Assembly (NCBI RefSeq): GCF_001668615.1
Contig: NZ_LZMC01000038.1
Coordinates: 124,001 to 188,000 of the forward strand
Length of the DNA stretch: 64,000 nt
Direction: 5' to 3'
DNA from: Mycobacterium sp. 1274761.0
GTDB taxonomy: Bacteria; Actinomycetota; Actinomycetes; Mycobacteriales; Mycobacteriaceae
Shown in pieces: positions 60,994 to 64,000 of the stretch (its first letter is position 1; the number at the start of each line of letters is the position of its first letter). Made by a program: the position numbers and the translations under genes. Under the pieces are notes generated by a model that saw nothing but the letters and a program-made list of their open reading frames with translations, was not told the DNA's origin and made no database searches.

Positions 60994-62802
60994 ATGACGG
61001 GGATCGAGGACTACGCACTGCTGGGTGATCTGCACACGGCCGCGCTCGTCGGCCGCGACGGCGCTATCGACTGGCTCTGCCTGCCGCGGTTCGACTCGCC
61101 CGCCTGCTTTGCCGCCTTGCTGGGCGGACCCGATGCAGGGAGCTGGTGCCTGGCGCCGGTGCGTGGCGGTCAGGCGACCCGTCGGCGTTACCGGGACGAC
61201 TCGCTGGTGCTGGAGACTGATTGGGTCACCGGCGACGGCAGCGTGCGGATCATCGATTTCATGCCGCCCCGGGGCAAGGCGGCGGATGTCGTCCGCATCG
61301 TGGAGGGAATCAGCGGCCGCGTACCGATGACGATGACGCTGCGGCTGCGGTTCGAGTATGGCCACGTCGTGCCATGGGTGCGGCGACGCCACGGCGGTCT
61401 TTCGGCCATCGCAGGCCCCGATGCCGTATGGCTGCGCACCCCCGTCGACATGCACGGCGAGCACCTCACCACGGTGGCCGAGTTCATCGTCGCCGAGGGG
61501 CAACGGATTCCCTTCGTGCTCACCCATCAACTGTCACACCTGCCGCCGCCGGACCCGGTCGACGCCGATAAAGCCCTCCGTGAAACCGAGCAGTGGTGGG
61601 GAGAGTGGATGTCACAGTTGCGCTACGACGGGCAGTGGCAACCAGAAGTACGCCGCGCGTTGCTGTTACTGAAGGCGCTCACCTACCAACCCACCGGCGG
61701 GATACTCGCCGCGGCGACCACGTCACTGCCCGAACAACTTGGCGGTCCTCGCAATTGGGACTACCGATACTGTTGGCTGCGCGACGCGACCTTCACGCTG
61801 CAGGCGCTGCTGGGCACCGGCTTCGTCGACGAGGCGCGGGCCTGGCGAGAATGGTTGGTGCGCGCGGTCGCTGGTGACCCCGCTGACCTGCAGATCATGT
61901 ATGGCCTTGACGGACGTCGCCGCCTGCCCGAATCGGAGCTGCCGTGGCTCGCCGGATATGAGAACTCGAGTCCCGTCCACGTCGGCAATGCCGCGTCCGC
62001 TCAACTTCAGCTCGACGTGTGGGGAGAAGTCCTCGACGGCCTGCATCTGGCCAGAGAGTCGGGGTTGCCCACCGACGAGGTAGCCTGGGATGTCCAGGCC
62101 GCGCTACTCGACTTCCTGGAAAGTCATTGGGACCAACCCGATTACAGCCTGTGGGAGATGCGAGGTCCCGCGCGCCAATTCGTGCACTCCAAGGTGATGG
62201 CGTGGGCAGGCGTCGACCGCGCAGTGCGCACAGTCGAGAACCAACACCTGCCAGGACCGCTGCATCAGTGGCGGGCCCTCCGGTCCAAGATCCACCACGA
62301 CATCTGTTCAAACGGATACAGCACGTCCCGCGAATGTTTCACCCAAGCTTATGGTTCCGACGACCTTGATGCGGCGCTGCTGCTGATGCCACGTGTCGGG
62401 TTCCTTCCCTACACAGATCCCCGCATTGTCGCCACCGTGAAGGCCATCCAGGAGGAACTCAGCTGGGGTGGCCTGCTGTTGCGGTATCTCCCCCAGGCGA
62501 GTGACGACGGGCTTCCCGGAGCCGAGGGCGCCTTCCTGGCGTGCACATTCTGGTTAGTCGATGCGCTCGACGGCATCGGCCAGCGTGAGCAGGCCACCGC
62601 GCTTTTCGAGCGTCTGCTCGATCTGCGCAACGACGTCGGGATGCTCAGTGAAGAATACGATCCGGAGACCGGTCGTCAATTGGGTAACACTCCACAGGCT
62701 TTCAGCCTCGTCGGACTCATCAATAGCGCACGCCAACTGAGCGGTCACCACACCGGTACCTCGGCACACGTCCGAGAACAGGACCTGTACGTGACTGGCT
62801 GA
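60994..62802 (+). CDS. GH15 trehalase/glucoamylase-like enzyme
   Basis: A 602-residue (alpha/alpha)6-barrel glycosidase. The N-terminal beta-domain begins IEDYALLGDLHTAALVGRDG and AIDWLCLPRFDSPACFA. NWDYRYCWLRDATFT is the substrate loop, DYSLWEMRG carries the probable acid Glu, and MLSEEYDPETG the probable base Glu. Mycobacterial GH15 trehalases (Rv2402, and the M. smegmatis enzyme) share this form. It probably splits trehalose to two glucose units. It starts 3 bp after the glucose dehydrogenase stop. Confidence 0.9.
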   Translation: MTGIEDYALLGDLHTAALVGRDGAIDWLCLPRFDSPACFAALLGGPDAGSWCLAPVRGGQATRRRYRDDSLVLETDWVTGDGSVRIIDFMPPRGKAADVVRIVEGISGRVPMTMTLRLRFEYGHVVPWVRRRHGGLSAIAGPDAVWLRTPVDMHGEHLTTVAEFIVAEGQRIPFVLTHQLSHLPPPDPVDADKALRETEQWWGEWMSQLRYDGQWQPEVRRALLLLKALTYQPTGGILAAATTSLPEQLGGPRNWDYRYCWLRDATFTLQALLGTGFVDEARAWREWLVRAVAGDPADLQIMYGLDGRRRLPESELPWLAGYENSSPVHVGNAASAQLQLDVWGEVLDGLHLARESGLPTDEVAWDVQAALLDFLESHWDQPDYSLWEMRGPARQFVHSKVMAWAGVDRAVRTVENQHLPGPLHQWRALRSKIHHDICSNGYSTSRECFTQAYGSDDLDAALLLMPRVGFLPYTDPRIVATVKAIQEELSWGGLLLRYLPQASDDGLPGAEGAFLACTFWLVDALDGIGQREQATALFERLLDLRNDVGMLSEEYDPETGRQLGNTPQAFSLVGLINSARQLSGHHTGTSAHVREQDLYVTG

Positions 62803-62896
62803 TCACACCTATTCGTATGTAGCAATAGTTGCGGTATAGCAAATAACGGCGTACCAAGGAGATAGATGCCGCTCAGCAGTCCCCAGGAAGAAGCCC

Positions 62897-63217
62897 GTGT
62901 TCGCCGACCCTCCCGCTGCGCCATGTTCGAACGACGAGCTTCGGCGCGAACTTTGGCAGCTGGAATGCAAGCTTGCCAGCCAGGCTGTGATCGAACAGGC
63001 CAAAGGCATGTTGATGGGTGCTTTCGGCCTGAGCTCCGATCACTCCTTCGAGGTGTTGAAGTGTCTGTCGCAGTCCAACAACATCAAGTTGCGCGAGGTC
63101 GCCCACTACGTCGTACAGCTATGGACGAGTCGCGGTCCCCGCGCCGATGTCGACGAAGCGTCAGCATTTCTGGTAGCCCTCCATCGACACTTGGCAAGCG
63201 AAAGTAACGTCAGCTAA
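62897..63217 (+). CDS. ANTAR-domain RNA-binding antiterminator-type protein
   Basis: A 106-residue protein that is little more than an ANTAR domain. LECKLASQAVIEQAKGMLMG opens it and SFEVLKCLSQSNNIKLREVA ends the three-helix bundle. ANTAR proteins bind paired hexaloop RNA hairpins to prevent termination. No GAF or receiver sensor is fused, so its trigger is separate. It starts at GTG 62897. It shares CTAA (63214-63217) with the convergent GH3 gene. No hexaloop hairpin pair was recognised nearby. Confidence 0.85.
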   Translation: MFADPPAAPCSNDELRRELWQLECKLASQAVIEQAKGMLMGAFGLSSDHSFEVLKCLSQSNNIKLREVAHYVVQLWTSRGPRADVDEASAFLVALHRHLASESNVS

Positions 63218-64000
63218 CCGGGATTCCGCGGCGAACCCTCGGCATTGGCCGCTGCGAGCATCGCATCTATCCGGTCCTGGTCGACCGCGACCCCGGCCGC
63301 GGCGGCGAGCGTGCTGATCTTGCCGATCGGAATGTCCTCGAGCATGCGTGTCACCGCGACACCCTCGGGCAGAGCCGCGGCCAGCAGGGGTCCGGCGACC
63401 GGGTGTGAGAGCACCTCACTGATTGACGATGACCGAGACAACGGCAGGCGGACATCATCACCGATGACGTCAACGTGCACTGTAGCCCGGATGTCTCGGC
63501 TCGATGCGGCGATTTCGACGCTGTAGCGGCCACCCTCGACCACCCAGGCATCGACGCGAATATCCCAGTAGGCGAGATCTTTTCGGCGGATGGTCAAGAC
63601 GATCTCGCGGCTCTCCGCCGCCGCAAGCTCCACCGAGGCGAAGGCCTTGAGCTCGCGCGGCGGTCGCTGCACCGCCCCGTCGGGCAACGCGGTGTACGCC
63701 TGCACGATCTCGCGACCCGCGACGGCACCGGTGTTGGTGACGGTGACGCGAACGGTGATGTCGCCGTCGGCGCCAACAGTCGCCGCCGCATCGCGGTAGC
63801 CGAAGGTGGTGTACGACAGGCCGTGTCCGAACGGGAACGCCACGTCGAGGTCGCGGGCGTCGTACCAGCGGTACCCCACGAAGATGCCCTCGCCGTAGCG
63901 CACGCGGGAGAACTCGCCGGGGAAGTCCAGGTAGGCGGGTGTGTCCGCCAGGCGGCGCGGAATCGTCTCGGTCAGCTTTCCCGATGGGTTCACGTCGCCG
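63214..64000 (-). CDS. GH3 beta-glucosidase, 5' part beyond the window
   Basis: The C-terminal 260 residues of a family 3 glycoside hydrolase are present. NPSGKLTETIPRRLADTPAY and FPFGHGLSYTTFGYRD belong to the end of the alpha/beta sandwich domain, followed by a fibronectin III-like domain (VTVTNTGAVAGREIVQAYTA) and a C-terminal extension. It hydrolyses beta-glucosides. The catalytic N-terminal barrel lies beyond base 64000. There is a tail of about 70 residues after the Fn3 domain (LSRSSSISEVLSHPVAGPLL) of the kind seen in BglB-type enzymes. Confidence 0.88.
   Translation of the reverse strand, partial: GDVNPSGKLTETIPRRLADTPAYLDFPGEFSRVRYGEGIFVGYRWYDARDLDVAFPFGHGLSYTTFGYRDAAATVGADGDITVRVTVTNTGAVAGREIVQAYTALPDGAVQRPPRELKAFASVELAAAESREIVLTIRRKDLAYWDIRVDAWVVEGGRYSVEIAASSRDIRATVHVDVIGDDVRLPLSRSSSISEVLSHPVAGPLLAAALPEGVAVTRMLEDIPIGKISTLAAAAGVAVDQDRIDAMLAAANAEGSPRNPG

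Overview
The window is high-GC chromosomal DNA with densely packed short operons and many GTG starts. The gene content points to a mycobacterium, most likely a fast-growing environmental species (Mycolicibacterium type): TreS/maltokinase, an EF-G paralogue of the FusA2 type, F420/PPOX-type proteins, a mycofactocin-type SDR, a haemophore-like MHB protein, an L,D-transpeptidase and many paired FadE proteins. Several genes (ldt, fusA2, the PPOX protein, treS-mak, the TIGR02206-type membrane protein) recall the M. tuberculosis Rv0116c-Rv0128 neighbourhood, but here they are rearranged and interspersed. No tRNA, rRNA, prophage, insertion sequence or CRISPR array was seen.

Layout. 1-6 kb: partial amine oxidase, treS-mak (trehalose to maltose-1-phosphate), a small hypothetical and a Pro-rich anchored exported protein. 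6-11.3 kb: HugZ-like protein, a PyrE-like PRTase, then a four-gene ABC importer. 11.4-16.6 kb: small envelope proteins, a TetR with a nearby palindrome, an F420-type PPOX protein, an Hsp70-fold membrane protein, a thioesterase and an L,D-transpeptidase. 16.7-22.5 kb: fusA2, a membrane protein, a frameshifted truncated haemoglobin, terC with a probable yybP-ykoY Mn2+ riboswitch, a thioesterase and GtrA. 22.6-29.6 kb: giant LuxR ATPase, P450/SDR with a divergent TetR, haemophore-like protein and an AraC remnant. 29.6-34.6 kb: GH65 plus HAD phosphoglucomutase, nitrobindin-like protein and a beta-lactamase-fold esterase. 34.6-38.8 kb: a STAS/HATPase pair facing a response regulator/histidine kinase/PP2C operon. 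38.9-48.7 kb: acyl-CoA dehydrogenase pair, oxidoreductases, chloroperoxidase-type hydrolase, carotenoid oxygenase with TetR, and Bcr/CflA efflux with MarR. 49-54 kb: LigD-type polymerase, spore-photoproduct-lyase homologue with a 32-residue Cys-rich ORF, then the most unusual locus: a tandem-repeat peptide, a JmjC/cupin oxygenase and a sucrase/ferredoxin-like protein. 54-64 kb: a second FadE pair, helR behind a rifamycin-associated element, Nudix, MarR, glucose dehydrogenase plus GH15 trehalase-like enzyme, ANTAR protein and a partial GH3 beta-glucosidase.

The strongest candidate for an undescribed system is 51593-53932. It encodes an 81-residue peptide with three 23-residue Gly/Asp/His repeats (8 of 9 base differences between repeats 1 and 2 are silent), followed with tight spacing by a JmjC-type Fe(II)/2-oxoglutarate oxygenase and a [2Fe-2S] ferredoxin-like protein. 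This is the architecture expected of a ribosomally made, post-translationally hydroxylated peptide. Trehalose and glucoside metabolism recurs in three separate places.
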